Origin: a virus
Length of the DNA: 64,000 nt
Reading direction: 5' to 3' (one strand)
Virus record (IMG/VR): IMGVR_UViG_3300007555_000003
Coordinates: 1-64,000 of that record
The translations under genes were made by a program, and so were the position numbers. Position 1 is the stretch's first letter. The number at the start of each line of letters is the position of its first letter. Of this stretch, positions 37,378 to 46,059 are shown piece by piece. Under the pieces are notes generated by a model that saw nothing but the letters and a program-made list of their open reading frames with translations, had not been told where the DNA came from and did no database searches.

Positions 37378-37884
37378 ATGCCAAGAATTTCAGTAGACGT
37401 AATATACATGCAAATAGCATATCAAATTTCTAAACTTAGCTATGCTGAGAGAAGGAAAGTTGGTTGTATAGTAGTTAAAGACGAGCAGATTGTTTCATTT
37501 GGATATAATGGAACTCCACATGGTTTTGATAATCAATGTGAAGAAACTCAAACTAGAAATATAGATAATTCTGACCACAAAGAAATTCTAATAGAAAAAG
37601 GATATGAATGTGAAGATACATGTTGTTCTAAGCAAGTTACTAAACAAGAAGTCTTGCATGCAGAATCAAATGCATTAATGAAGATTTCGAAATCTACACT
37701 TACTTCAAAAGGATCGATCCTATATACTACTACTTCTCCATGCTTTGAATGCGCTAAGTTAATTATACAAGCTGGTGTAGAAAAAGTATTCTACTGTGAA
37801 GGGTATAGAGATCTGTCAGGTATTTCTTTATTAAAAAAGGCAGGAATTATTGTTGAACAAGTAATCGTATGGAATGAGCATTAA
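37378..37884 (+). CDS. dCMP deaminase
   Basis: A 168-residue zinc deaminase of the deoxycytidylate family. The start ISVDVIYMQIAYQISKLSYAERR and VGCIVVKD lead to the zinc signature HAESN (His near 94, catalytic Glu near 96) and TSPCFECAKLI. An extra Cys-rich insert (CEETQT and CEDTCCSK) is like the second metal site of T4 dCMP deaminase. It converts dCMP to dUMP, balancing dTMP and, with the dCMP-hydroxymethylase-like enzyme at 4821, controlling the dCMP pool. It overlaps the next gene by 11 bases. Confidence 0.92.
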   Translation: MPRISVDVIYMQIAYQISKLSYAERRKVGCIVVKDEQIVSFGYNGTPHGFDNQCEETQTRNIDNSDHKEILIEKGYECEDTCCSKQVTKQEVLHAESNALMKISKSTLTSKGSILYTTTSPCFECAKLIIQAGVEKVFYCEGYRDLSGISLLKKAGIIVEQVIVWNEH

Positions 37885-38089
37885 TAGAATAAACTTACCA
37901 GAAGTAAATCACCTAGAAGACTATTTAAAAGAACATGGAAGCCATGATTTTTTTAGAAGGTATATTAAAAAGACAGAGGCAATGATAGGACCATCTACAT
38001 CCCATGCCTTTATAAACGACTTTATAAAGTTCTATCAAGAAGGAGAATCTAATACCTTCTATATTATACCACAGCTTAAACTTTTCTAA
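37874..38089 (+). CDS. small hypothetical protein
   Basis: A 71-residue, mostly helical protein (LEDYLKEHGSHDFFRRYI, then FINDFIKFYQEGESNTF) ending IIPQLKLF. It overlaps the dCMP deaminase gene and is probably co-translated with it. No family is recognised. Confidence 0.55.
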   Translation: MSINRINLPEVNHLEDYLKEHGSHDFFRRYIKKTEAMIGPSTSHAFINDFIKFYQEGESNTFYIIPQLKLF

Positions 38090-38096
38090 GTTTAGG

Positions 38097-38111
38097 TGTA
38101 TAATAATAAAA
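38097..38111 (+). promoter_or_regulatory. GTGTATAATAATAAA promoter-like box
   Basis: A TATAAT-type core 26 bases before the ATG at 38123, in the only gap between 37378 and 40307. Confidence 0.4.
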
Positions 38112-38122
38112 TAGGTTAAATC

Positions 38123-38641
38123 ATGCAAACAACTGAAGAAAAAGATATTGTAAAATATCAGTGGAAAAAGGGAGATAATTTTGGTAAAGTGGTTGAGGTA
38201 GAATCTAAAGATTCTGAATTTACTTACTTTAAAGATGGATCTAAAATATTCAACAAAGTATTACCTGAGTTTTTAGAACTAGTGACTAATGAAGGATTAC
38301 CATTTCCTGGAGCCGATCTGGTAGGAATTACACCTACGCCTAAAAAAGCTCCTGTTAAAGAAATTGAAAAAAAGGTAGAAGTTAAAGAAACTACTTCTCC
38401 CCTTGGTCAATTAATTAGAACTTTATCTGCTAAGAATGTTGAATCATTTCAATTAAGCGTAGGAATTAATCTTCCTAAGAAAGAAGTATTTAACATGTTA
38501 GTTGAAAACTCTGAAGAAGAAAAAGAACAAATCTTAGAAGAGATCTCTAAATCAGCTGTTTCTCAAATAGAGATAAATAACCTACAAGAATTTTTAAACG
38601 AACAAATAACCGAATTTGTAACTAATTATTATAAAATATGA
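38123..38641 (+). CDS. hypothetical protein
   Basis: A 172-residue protein with a short beta domain first (KYQWKKGDNFGKVVEVES, TYFKDGSKIF), a Lys/Glu/Pro linker (PTPKKAPVKEIEKKVEVKE), then a helical domain (FQLSVGINLPKKEVFNML to QEFLNEQITEFV). Two domains joined by a charged linker suggest an adaptor. No family recognised. It overlaps the next gene by 4 bases. Confidence 0.6.
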   Translation: MQTTEEKDIVKYQWKKGDNFGKVVEVESKDSEFTYFKDGSKIFNKVLPEFLELVTNEGLPFPGADLVGITPTPKKAPVKEIEKKVEVKETTSPLGQLIRTLSAKNVESFQLSVGINLPKKEVFNMLVENSEEEKEQILEEISKSAVSQIEINNLQEFLNEQITEFVTNYYKI

Positions 38642-39024
38642 GTCAAGCAAGAAAATACAGAAGAGACACTTACAGACAAGCTGGATTATTAAAGGCTAAA
38701 AACGGATGGGGAAGATTCTCTGAAAAAGGAATAGCATGGTATACTTTAAAGCAAGAAGAAGGAAAGCAGTTTCACGAAGCTAATACAAATAGAATCAACG
38801 ATCAAATAGAAGCTCAATTAGGAGCTAAGTTAGAATCGTTAAAAGAAACATGGGCTAAGGTTGGTTATAACAAAGAAGAGATTGATTTGTTAGAAGAAGC
38901 CTTCGCGATGACTACGATCAAAGATAAAGAAACTTATAGAGCTGATAGAAAAGCGGCTAGGAAAATATACAGAAAAGTTCAAGAATCCCTAGAAGAAAGA
39001 TTAAATGCAAGAGATAACTCTTAA
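38638..39024 (+). CDS. hypothetical basic helical protein
   Basis: A 128-residue protein rich in Lys, Arg, Glu and Ala. The start SQARKYRRDTYRQAGLLKAK is strongly basic, the middle is helical (NRINDQIEAQLGAKLESLKE), and the end has ADRKAARKIYRKVQESLEER. The charge pattern would suit nucleic-acid or scaffold binding. Unknown family. Confidence 0.6.
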   Translation: MSQARKYRRDTYRQAGLLKAKNGWGRFSEKGIAWYTLKQEEGKQFHEANTNRINDQIEAQLGAKLESLKETWAKVGYNKEEIDLLEEAFAMTTIKDKETYRADRKAARKIYRKVQESLEERLNARDNS

Positions 39025-39319
39025 GATAGCAGATAACGGTGTAATTAAAACCGTAACAGATGATAACATCAATGCGGCTGGTGAGAAATACGAGTCAGTT
39101 ATTGTCTATGATTTTGATAAAGGTATCGATGATAGATTAAATTTTATCAAAGATATCTGCATCGATGTCGGATTAGACTTTGGTAATTCAAAACAATCTA
39201 ATCAAATAAAGGTGGTCACTGAATGGGGAACTAATTACAGTCCCTCTACCATCGAAACAAAACATAAAATCCAAACTTTACAAACTAAAATTAAAGAGTT
39301 GGAGAAATTGATAAGATGA
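39005..39319 (+). CDS. hypothetical protein with C-terminal coiled coil
   Basis: A 104-residue protein overlapping the previous gene by 20 bases. The start EITLKIADNGVIKTVTDD is beta-like, the middle carries IVYDFDKGIDDRLNFIKD, and the end is a coiled-coil segment (IQTLQTKIKELEKLI). No family recognised. It overlaps the next start by 4 bases (ATGA). Confidence 0.58.
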   Translation: MQEITLKIADNGVIKTVTDDNINAAGEKYESVIVYDFDKGIDDRLNFIKDICIDVGLDFGNSKQSNQIKVVTEWGTNYSPSTIETKHKIQTLQTKIKELEKLIR

Positions 39320-39717
39320 CAACAACGACCGAAATTACAATAGAATGTGTATGGTGTAACAGTAGAAAGGAATTTAATAAATTCTGTAGAAACAACCCAG
39401 GAGAAACAGTTATAGATTTTTATAGCATTAGAAATAAGCTAGTTAAATCAGATCCCTATGATACTGAACCACATCGCTCTGTAATTGGTCTTGCAATAAG
39501 AGATTCTTTCATTAATGTTCTAAATAAGAATGCAGACTTAGAAAAAATCATTTACTTATTTAAAAATTTAGATGCAGAAACTATTGACAACTTTAAATTA
39601 TTTTTACAAGAAACAATAGAACCTGCTGCATCACTAAACTTAACAGTTATTAATAGAGATGATTATCCTAAAGGCGTTCTTAAAAGATTCGAAAGCGTCA
39701 AGATAATCGATCTATAA
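39316..39717 (+). CDS. hypothetical protein
   Basis: A 133-residue alpha/beta protein (TTEITIECVWCNSRKEFNKF at the start, IIYLFKNLDAETIDNFKLF in the middle). Three Cys fall in the first 30 residues. Its stop overlaps the following ATG (1 base). No family recognised; it belongs to the tightly coupled run 38123-40307 just before the tail genes. Confidence 0.58.
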   Translation: MTTTTEITIECVWCNSRKEFNKFCRNNPGETVIDFYSIRNKLVKSDPYDTEPHRSVIGLAIRDSFINVLNKNADLEKIIYLFKNLDAETIDNFKLFLQETIEPAASLNLTVINRDDYPKGVLKRFESVKIIDL

Positions 39718-40307
39718 TGATAAGACATAAGTTATTTTCAAAGGGTGAAAGAATACATGCCCTTATATCCAACACTAGACATTCTCACATCGTATTTCCC
39801 GTTTATGGAATAATTCATGACGTTAAGTTCGACGAGGATATGCCAAGGTATCAGATAAGAATTACTAAGTTCCATGACAATATAGATTTCTTAAAAAGAT
39901 ATCTTTTCGGTATGAAGTTTTCAAAAGACTTTAATAATAGAACTACGACATTCGGTCTTTCTAGAAAGAACTATAAATCTATGAAAGACTTTCAAAATCA
40001 AATAGATTCTAAGTGGGAATCTTATATGATCTCAGTTGATTCCGTAATGTGTGTTAAGACCAAATCAGAGGTAATAGATCTATTTAACAATATACAAGAT
40101 TTCTTAATCGAAAAGAATTTTAAAGATATATTTGAACTCTCAAGCAGAAGTGTATATTCTTCTGGCAAATATTATTATCAATCTCGGGGAGTATATGCTG
40201 CCCATCTTAAGAAGTTTTTAGGAGATAGAGAACCAAAGACAGATAAATATTATGATAAGCTTTTATATAGACCACAGTCAGACGATCTGGATGACATAGA
40301 ATTGTGA
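39717..40307 (+). CDS. hypothetical protein
   Basis: A 196-residue basic protein. The first half is beta-rich (HIVFPVYGIIHDVKFDE, RYQIRITKFHDNI), the second is helical with many Lys/Tyr (SEVIDLFNNIQDFLIEKNF). The C-terminus is acidic (SDDLDDIEL). It lies immediately before the tail module and might be a tail assembly factor, but no motif supports this. Confidence 0.58.
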   Translation: MIRHKLFSKGERIHALISNTRHSHIVFPVYGIIHDVKFDEDMPRYQIRITKFHDNIDFLKRYLFGMKFSKDFNNRTTTFGLSRKNYKSMKDFQNQIDSKWESYMISVDSVMCVKTKSEVIDLFNNIQDFLIEKNFKDIFELSSRSVYSSGKYYYQSRGVYAAHLKKFLGDREPKTDKYYDKLLYRPQSDDLDDIEL

Positions 40308-40314
40308 ATATATA
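40307..40314 (+). promoter_or_regulatory. AATATATA late-type box
   Basis: Starts 36 bases before the ATG at 40343, the same offset as at 49211/49247 and 63094/63130. It stands at the head of the tail/baseplate module. Confidence 0.5.
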
Positions 40315-40342
40315 AAACCTAGTAAAAACATAATATTACAAT

Positions 40343-42118
40343 ATGCCATTATTTGGATTAGTATCAGCGGGAGCAGCTTCCAGTTTAAAATCATCAGTTT
40401 CAGGCTTTGGAGATAAAGTAGATAACTTCTTTAATCTATCAAGTCCAGACGGACATGGCGCAGGAAATGTAGATCCTCAGGATATATTAAGAGGTCAGTT
40501 TTCAGACCCAAACGCAAAAAACGCTGCTATGAAAACAGGTCAACCCTTGAGTAACGTTAGCCCTACTATTAATTCAGAAGCAGATGCATATTACACACAA
40601 ACAGCCGACTCAGTTATCTACTATAAAAAAGACGATGCTGGAAAACCACAAGAAGGTGTAGCTTCAGCTGCAATAACAGATGGTTTAAAACCTTATTCTG
40701 TATTTAATAAATATTCTTTAGTAAATTTTAGAGGTAGTTTCTTTACTCCTGGTGGATCTGCGAAGGCGACGGGTGTAGATATTAAAGAATATAATAAAAT
40801 AGATCCAAAGACACTAGACAATCCTTCTGTTTCTAAAATAATAGAAGTTACAAAAGCAGCTGCAGCCGGTGGATCCGGATATGGTTATATGTACAATTAC
40901 GCTGATTTTGCAATGTGTAGATATAATGGTAAAATACCTAATAATTATTTATTAACTCTTAGAAGATTTCCATACCCTATAATGGATGATATTATAGCGC
41001 CAATGGATGTTGATAAAGCAGGAAATCCGACACCAGTCGATCAGCCTGACATTGCGAGAGCAGTTACATGGATGAGTGAGGTTACAGGTAATAATATGAA
41101 CTCTATACTTAATTGGAGCCATGGATATAATTGGAAAGATGAAACCGCAAGTGTACAGACTAAGAATTCTCAAAATAAAAACAGAAGAGGTGCTTTTGGG
41201 CAGTTTTTAGATTCAAGTGTAATAGGTACTGCAGCAGCAAACGCAAGTGCAGGTGTAGATGGAGTTACTGCCCAAAAAAGAGCAAATGGAGGTGGAGGTT
41301 ATGATGCGTATAGTGATACCTATCCTAATCATGTCTTTGGCCCGGTAAACGTTATTAAGAATGTATCTTTCAGAGATCAAGGTTTAACGTTTAATCAAGA
41401 ATTTAAACTTAAATTTGAATATGAGTTAAGATCATTTAGTGGAGCTAACCCTAAAATATTGATGCTAGATCAACTCGCTAATATAATGGTATTGACTTCA
41501 AGTCAAGCACCGTTCTGGGGAGGAGCAGTACGATATGTCGGAGATGGTTCTACTGGAAAGCCATTAGGAGATCTTTCGATGATTAAATCTGGTAACTATA
41601 GTGGATTTATCAAAAGTGTAGCGTCTGGTTTAGGTGACATGTTTAAAGGAGTTGCTAAAGATATAGGAGGATTAATGGATGGGAAAGATTCTAAGTTTTT
41701 AAATAATATACTGGGCGGTACTTTAATGAAAATGTTTAATTCTCCACAAGGTGGTCAGGCCGCAGCCTCTCTACTAACAGGAGATCCTACTGGTTCATGG
41801 CACTTGACGGTTGGAAATCCATTAAACCCAGTAATGATGGTAGGTAATCTAACATGTAGAGAAACCAACGTAACATTTGAAGGTGGTATGGGAGTTCAGG
41901 ATTTTCCTGAAAGAATGGTAGTTGAAATTACATTAAAACCCGGTAGAGCAAGAGATAAATTAGATATAGAGTCTATGTTTAATATGGGTAGAGGTAGATT
42001 TTATCTTCAACCTAAGGACGGAGTTGATGTTAATAAAGTGTACGTTGAAACGGCCTATGGTGGAAAAGATAAAAGAAAGTCTCTTAATTCTGAATTTAGA
42101 AAAATAGCTAACGGTTAA
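40343..42118 (+). CDS. large tail/baseplate structural protein
   Basis: A 591-residue protein at the head of the tail module. Features are a Gly/Ala/Ser-rich start (GLVSAGAASSLKSSVSGFG), a long Asp/Asn/Gly-rich middle, strands such as NNYLLTLRRFPYPI and FNQEFKLKFEYELRSF, and a C-terminal beta domain (GSWHLTVGNPLNPVMMVGNL, VQDFPERMVVEITLKPGR). The last part reads like a tube- or baseplate-associated domain. I do not recognise a named family; a structural role follows from composition and neighbours. Confidence 0.68.
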   Translation: MPLFGLVSAGAASSLKSSVSGFGDKVDNFFNLSSPDGHGAGNVDPQDILRGQFSDPNAKNAAMKTGQPLSNVSPTINSEADAYYTQTADSVIYYKKDDAGKPQEGVASAAITDGLKPYSVFNKYSLVNFRGSFFTPGGSAKATGVDIKEYNKIDPKTLDNPSVSKIIEVTKAAAAGGSGYGYMYNYADFAMCRYNGKIPNNYLLTLRRFPYPIMDDIIAPMDVDKAGNPTPVDQPDIARAVTWMSEVTGNNMNSILNWSHGYNWKDETASVQTKNSQNKNRRGAFGQFLDSSVIGTAAANASAGVDGVTAQKRANGGGGYDAYSDTYPNHVFGPVNVIKNVSFRDQGLTFNQEFKLKFEYELRSFSGANPKILMLDQLANIMVLTSSQAPFWGGAVRYVGDGSTGKPLGDLSMIKSGNYSGFIKSVASGLGDMFKGVAKDIGGLMDGKDSKFLNNILGGTLMKMFNSPQGGQAAASLLTGDPTGSWHLTVGNPLNPVMMVGNLTCRETNVTFEGGMGVQDFPERMVVEITLKPGRARDKLDIESMFNMGRGRFYLQPKDGVDVNKVYVETAYGGKDKRKSLNSEFRKIANG

Positions 42119-42119
42119 A

Positions 42120-42587
42120 ATGAAAATATATTCTATAGATAAAAAGAAACTTGTAGATAATAAACTATCTATGAGTACTCCTACTCTTATTTTTGCAGAT
42201 TCAACTAGAGTACAGGAGGTTCATGTTGTAAGTAACGATGAAACCGGTAGAATAGATTTAGTATCTTTGTCAGAATACGGAACTCATGATTATACTGATA
42301 TTATTTTAAAGTTTAATGGGATATCTAATCCTTTTTCTATAATAGAGGGCGATGTACTATACATTCCTCCTAGAGATTATGGTAAAAAGAAATGGAAATT
42401 AACTTTAAATAAGGACGAGAAAAACCCAATAAGAGATCAATTCATAAACACTAAAAGACTTCCAGTCAAAGACGCAAATAGAATTGAATACTTAAGTAAG
42501 AAATACAATAAAGAAATATTACCTCCGAATATATTAAAGACTGGGGAAACTAACATCGAAGTAAGTAACGGAGAAATAAGAATTTAA
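42120..42587 (+). CDS. LysM-like baseplate protein
   Basis: A 155-residue protein with a LysM-like stretch (DIILKFNGISNPFSIIEGDVLYIPP, about 60-84): a helix, NGIxNP and a final strand ending in IPP. This occurs in gp53/LysM-type proteins of contractile tails. The C-terminal half is Lys/Asn-rich. It lies 1 base after the previous gene and 4 before the hub-like gene. Baseplate role inferred from the domain and position. Confidence 0.68.
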   Translation: MKIYSIDKKKLVDNKLSMSTPTLIFADSTRVQEVHVVSNDETGRIDLVSLSEYGTHDYTDIILKFNGISNPFSIIEGDVLYIPPRDYGKKKWKLTLNKDEKNPIRDQFINTKRLPVKDANRIEYLSKKYNKEILPPNILKTGETNIEVSNGEIRI

Positions 42588-42591
42588 AAGC

Positions 42592-44082
42592 ATGCCATTA
42601 AACAATCATATTTTAAATGTAATAGATCATTCATTAGAACTCGATGTTATAAAGTTTGACGCAGCAGGTGAGGATGAACCAGATGGAACTAAGCATAGCC
42701 ATGAGATTGGTGGACCGGTTCCAATGATAGTAATTAACGGTAAATCATTTTCAGAAACAGACGTTAGGCGTTTAGAAATTAATTGTAATGATAAGATTCC
42801 TACTATAAGTCTAATAATAATGGATACGGCAGGTACATTTGATAGTGATTCAACACCAAGAGATGGAGATGTTATATCTATTAGGATTGCTGCTAGGCAA
42901 CAAGACACATTTAGGGATATAAGAATAGATTTCGATATAGATGAAGTTTCAGGTCCTCCTAATAGAGATCTGGAAAAAGCGGCAGATGGTTCAAAGTATT
43001 CCATGGAAGGAACTATGAAAATACCTACAATGTATTCTGAGGGATGTGCATCGTATGAAGGAACTTCAAGAGAACAGATTGAAGAATTTGCTAATAAATT
43101 AAAACTAGGATTAGCTACTAACATAGATGTTGCTGATGATAAAATGAAAGCCCTTAGTGCATGTCAGCCTAACATTGAATTTTTAAATAATTTAGTAGAA
43201 CATTCATATATTGGAGAAGATAGCTTTCAAACATATTGTATAGATCCCTATTATAATATTTGTTTTGTAGATATTAATTCATTATTAAATTCGGAAGAAG
43301 GTGTAGATGAAACTTTCGTAAATATGGAAATGGATTTAGATGAAGACGGTGAAGAGCAAAGTTCTAATAAAATAGAGATTAGTAACATATTAACAAACGC
43401 TGCTAATATGAATTCAACAAATACTTTTATAGAAAGTTATTCGCTTGTTAATAATGCTGGTTCACTTTCTAAAAAGAATGGATATAAAAGGAAAATGATT
43501 TACTATGAACCGGGTGTAGGAATAGTGGCTCATGAATTAGAACCTCTCGCAAGTGATAAGATGAAAGACATTGAAGAACCTCTAAAGGGCAGAAGAGGTG
43601 AAGACAGATATACTAAAGAAGTAAAATCAAAATTCGTTGGTAGGCTTCCTATTCAATCAGATGATTCACCGGGTACGCATCTTAATTATTCTTATTCTGC
43701 GATTAGCAATCAGCAAAACCTAGATGAAATGAATAAAATGAAATTAGTAGTTAATCTTAAAACCTTTAACCCCGGTATTCATTTATGGCAAAAGATACCT
43801 GTCCAGATTTTAAAAAGTGGATTTACACAAATGTCTGCTGCACAAGGAATCAATGAATCAAAGGAAGGTAAAGGATTTGATACAGATCAAGATACCGAGG
43901 CAGAACATCCTTCAGAAATGGGAACAGAACAAATTAAAGATGAATTTTTAACTGGTTTTTATGTTATTGCTGGAATTATATACAGGTATAAAGAAAGCAC
44001 TGGAATTACTCAAGAACTAACTCTTTTAAGAAGAGAATGGCCAAGTAGACTCAATAACGTTAACGCAGAAACAACATCATAA
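42592..44082 (+). CDS. baseplate hub-like protein (gpD/gp27-type)
   Basis: A 496-residue protein with the layout of phage hub proteins. An N-terminal beta domain (VPMIVINGKSFSETDVRRLE, IPTISLIIMDTAG, DGDVISIRIA) is followed by the TSREQIEEFANKLKLGLATN helix and YIGEDSFQTYCIDPYYN, typical of the gpD/VgrG hub. The C-terminus (FLTGFYVIAGIIYRYKE, ELTLLRREWP) is the closing barrel strand set. Trimeric hub at the tube end is expected. It stands before the OB-fold spike gene, as in other contractile phages. Confidence 0.75.
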   Translation: MPLNNHILNVIDHSLELDVIKFDAAGEDEPDGTKHSHEIGGPVPMIVINGKSFSETDVRRLEINCNDKIPTISLIIMDTAGTFDSDSTPRDGDVISIRIAARQQDTFRDIRIDFDIDEVSGPPNRDLEKAADGSKYSMEGTMKIPTMYSEGCASYEGTSREQIEEFANKLKLGLATNIDVADDKMKALSACQPNIEFLNNLVEHSYIGEDSFQTYCIDPYYNICFVDINSLLNSEEGVDETFVNMEMDLDEDGEEQSSNKIEISNILTNAANMNSTNTFIESYSLVNNAGSLSKKNGYKRKMIYYEPGVGIVAHELEPLASDKMKDIEEPLKGRRGEDRYTKEVKSKFVGRLPIQSDDSPGTHLNYSYSAISNQQNLDEMNKMKLVVNLKTFNPGIHLWQKIPVQILKSGFTQMSAAQGINESKEGKGFDTDQDTEAEHPSEMGTEQIKDEFLTGFYVIAGIIYRYKESTGITQELTLLRREWPSRLNNVNAETTS

Positions 44083-44089
44083 TAATAAG

Positions 44090-44097
44090 AATATATA
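44090..44097 (+). promoter_or_regulatory. AATATATA late-type box
   Basis: Starts 12 bases before the ATG at 44102, between the hub gene and the next structural gene. Confidence 0.4.
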
Positions 44098-44101
44098 ATT
44101 C

Positions 44102-45352
44102 ATGTCAGACTTTAAAAACATAGTAGATTTTAAAAAGGGTAAATTAGCACAGTCTCCTTACCAGGATCCTACATATTTGTCCTTCGTTATATTGTTTGAC
44201 GTTAATAGTCATGAGCATTCTCCTATTTTTTCAGGAGCTGCTGAAGAATATTATACTCGACACCTTGGAGCAACTGGTTCTGATAATTCAACAGCGATTA
44301 CTCCTGGTAAAATAGATCCTATTACGTTCAAGCCGGATGACAACGATCCTACTACTAGGTTCTATAGTGAAAGATTATCTAATCTCATAAAATTTAAAAA
44401 AGCACTATTAGATATTAATAAAAATACTCCATGGTTTTTTCAAGGAATACAGGGAGTAGATCGCGTTATAGCAGGCATAGACCCAAATAATCCATATAGA
44501 GGAGGAGATGATGCAAAGCTTACTTTAAGTTGTTTAGAATCTATTAATCTTAGGGTTTCAGGTTTGATGCACTTATATAGAAAGGCCGTATTTGACGAAC
44601 ACAAGCACAATTGGATATTACCTGAAAATCTTAGAAAATTTTCAATGACAATATATGTTACTGAGGTTAGAACTATAAAAAATATGTCTAAAATTTCATT
44701 ATCAGGAATTCCTAAGAAAATATCTTTAGAGACTATTAAAGGATTTCCTGGTAATTTTAAACCTTCACTAGGTGTAGAGAATGGAAATGAAGGTATTTCC
44801 GGAAATACAGCAAGACCTTTCTTTATGTTTAGATTTAGAGAATGTGAATTCTCTCTAAATTCAGGAGCAGATCCTTTTGCAGATCTTACTAAAAATCCAG
44901 GTGAACAAACCAGGCAAACTGTCGAAATGAAATATGAAGTTATAGATAAAGTCGATGCCAGAGTCTTAAATGGAATAGTATCAGATACATTTCCAAACGG
45001 ATATTCACCAGCACCCGATTCTGAAGATTATGAAGCAGATGGTATACTTGGTTTCTTAAAAGATAAAGCACTAGGAAAGCTTAAAGAATTAAAAGATAGA
45101 GCAGAAACTGATATTAACAGATTAGCAAGAGAAAAGAAAGATGAATTAGTTCAAGGAGCAAGAGACGGTGTCAGAAGACGAGTTCCTAATTTCGAAAACA
45201 TATATCAAGATGCTCTAAGGGGAGTTTCAGATGGAGTAGATAATATAGGAGCTAATATCGCAGAAAATGTGTTTAATGTAGATACAAGTGCGACCGTTGG
45301 AAGTGCTTTAGAAAGAGCAGCGGCACAGTCTCTTGGTAATGTAAACGATTAA
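44102..45352 (+). CDS. baseplate/tube-associated structural protein
   Basis: A 416-residue protein. Residues 1-310 are beta-rich with tail-tube-like strands (PTYLSFVILFDVN, RKFSMTIYVTEVRTIKNM, RPFFMFRFRECEFSL, TVEMKYEVIDKV). The last 90 residues are helical and Arg/Lys-rich (LKDKALGKLKELKDRAETD, then ENIYQDALRGVSDGVDNI), perhaps an amphipathic tail for docking. Position between hub and spike suggests a tube-initiator or hub adaptor. No exact family recognised. Confidence 0.66.
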   Translation: MSDFKNIVDFKKGKLAQSPYQDPTYLSFVILFDVNSHEHSPIFSGAAEEYYTRHLGATGSDNSTAITPGKIDPITFKPDDNDPTTRFYSERLSNLIKFKKALLDINKNTPWFFQGIQGVDRVIAGIDPNNPYRGGDDAKLTLSCLESINLRVSGLMHLYRKAVFDEHKHNWILPENLRKFSMTIYVTEVRTIKNMSKISLSGIPKKISLETIKGFPGNFKPSLGVENGNEGISGNTARPFFMFRFRECEFSLNSGADPFADLTKNPGEQTRQTVEMKYEVIDKVDARVLNGIVSDTFPNGYSPAPDSEDYEADGILGFLKDKALGKLKELKDRAETDINRLAREKKDELVQGARDGVRRRVPNFENIYQDALRGVSDGVDNIGANIAENVFNVDTSATVGSALERAAAQSLGNVND

Positions 45353-45355
45353 TAT

Positions 45356-46057
45356 ATGTCAACTGAAAAAGAATTAAATACTGATAATCTTAGAGACACG
45401 CATTGGTTAGGAGAAGTTATCGACAATGTCGATCCTCTTAAACTAGGTAGATGTAAGGTTAAAGTTTTAGGAAAGTTTGATAATTTGCCGGATGAATCTA
45501 TTCCATGGGCAACTCCTATGAATAGAAACGCAGTAGGTTCTCACCATGTTCCTAGAATAGGAGATATAGTTTCAGCTAGATTTGATAATGGAAATTTATA
45601 TCATCCTGAATATTGGTTTCATATAGAGCAAAATCTTGATCTTAAAGAAGACATATTAGATGGAGAGGATAATGCTGAAAACGTAATCAGTTTAGTATAT
45701 GATGCTGAAAGAAATGTAAGAATTTATCATTCAGAAAAGGATGGTCTTGTAATTACTAGAGGTCTCGGTGCAAAAGAAAGACCTATAATACAAATAGATG
45801 AAGCCGGCGATATTAAAATTTCTACAGATGATAGAATATTTTTAGATGCAGGTAATATATTTTTAAGTAATACTGGAGAACCCGGCGAAGACACTGAGCA
45901 GCCAGCTGTAAGGGGATTATCTTTAGAAGATTTTCTAGCTAATTTTATTGCAGACTATAAGGCGCATATTCATCCGACGGGTGTTGGTCCTTCGAGTACT
46001 TTACAAGTTCCATTTGACGAAGGAGATCACAAGTCGTATCAACAAGAAAATAAATAA
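45356..46057 (+). CDS. gp5-like OB-fold baseplate spike protein
   Basis: A 233-residue protein. The N-terminal OB-fold domain has the classic GEVIDNVDPLKLGRCKVKVLG stretch and RIGDIVSARFDNGN, as in T4 gp5 and gpV. The second half contains repeating beta strands (PIIQIDEAGDIKISTDDRI, FLDAGNIFLSN) of a spike-stem type, then AHIHPTGVGPSST, a His-containing turn common in spike tips. There is no lysozyme domain between them, unlike T4 gp5. It should form the trimeric central spike below the hub. Confidence 0.83.
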   Translation: MSTEKELNTDNLRDTHWLGEVIDNVDPLKLGRCKVKVLGKFDNLPDESIPWATPMNRNAVGSHHVPRIGDIVSARFDNGNLYHPEYWFHIEQNLDLKEDILDGEDNAENVISLVYDAERNVRIYHSEKDGLVITRGLGAKERPIIQIDEAGDIKISTDDRIFLDAGNIFLSNTGEPGEDTEQPAVRGLSLEDFLANFIADYKAHIHPTGVGPSSTLQVPFDEGDHKSYQQENK

Positions 46058-46059
46058 TT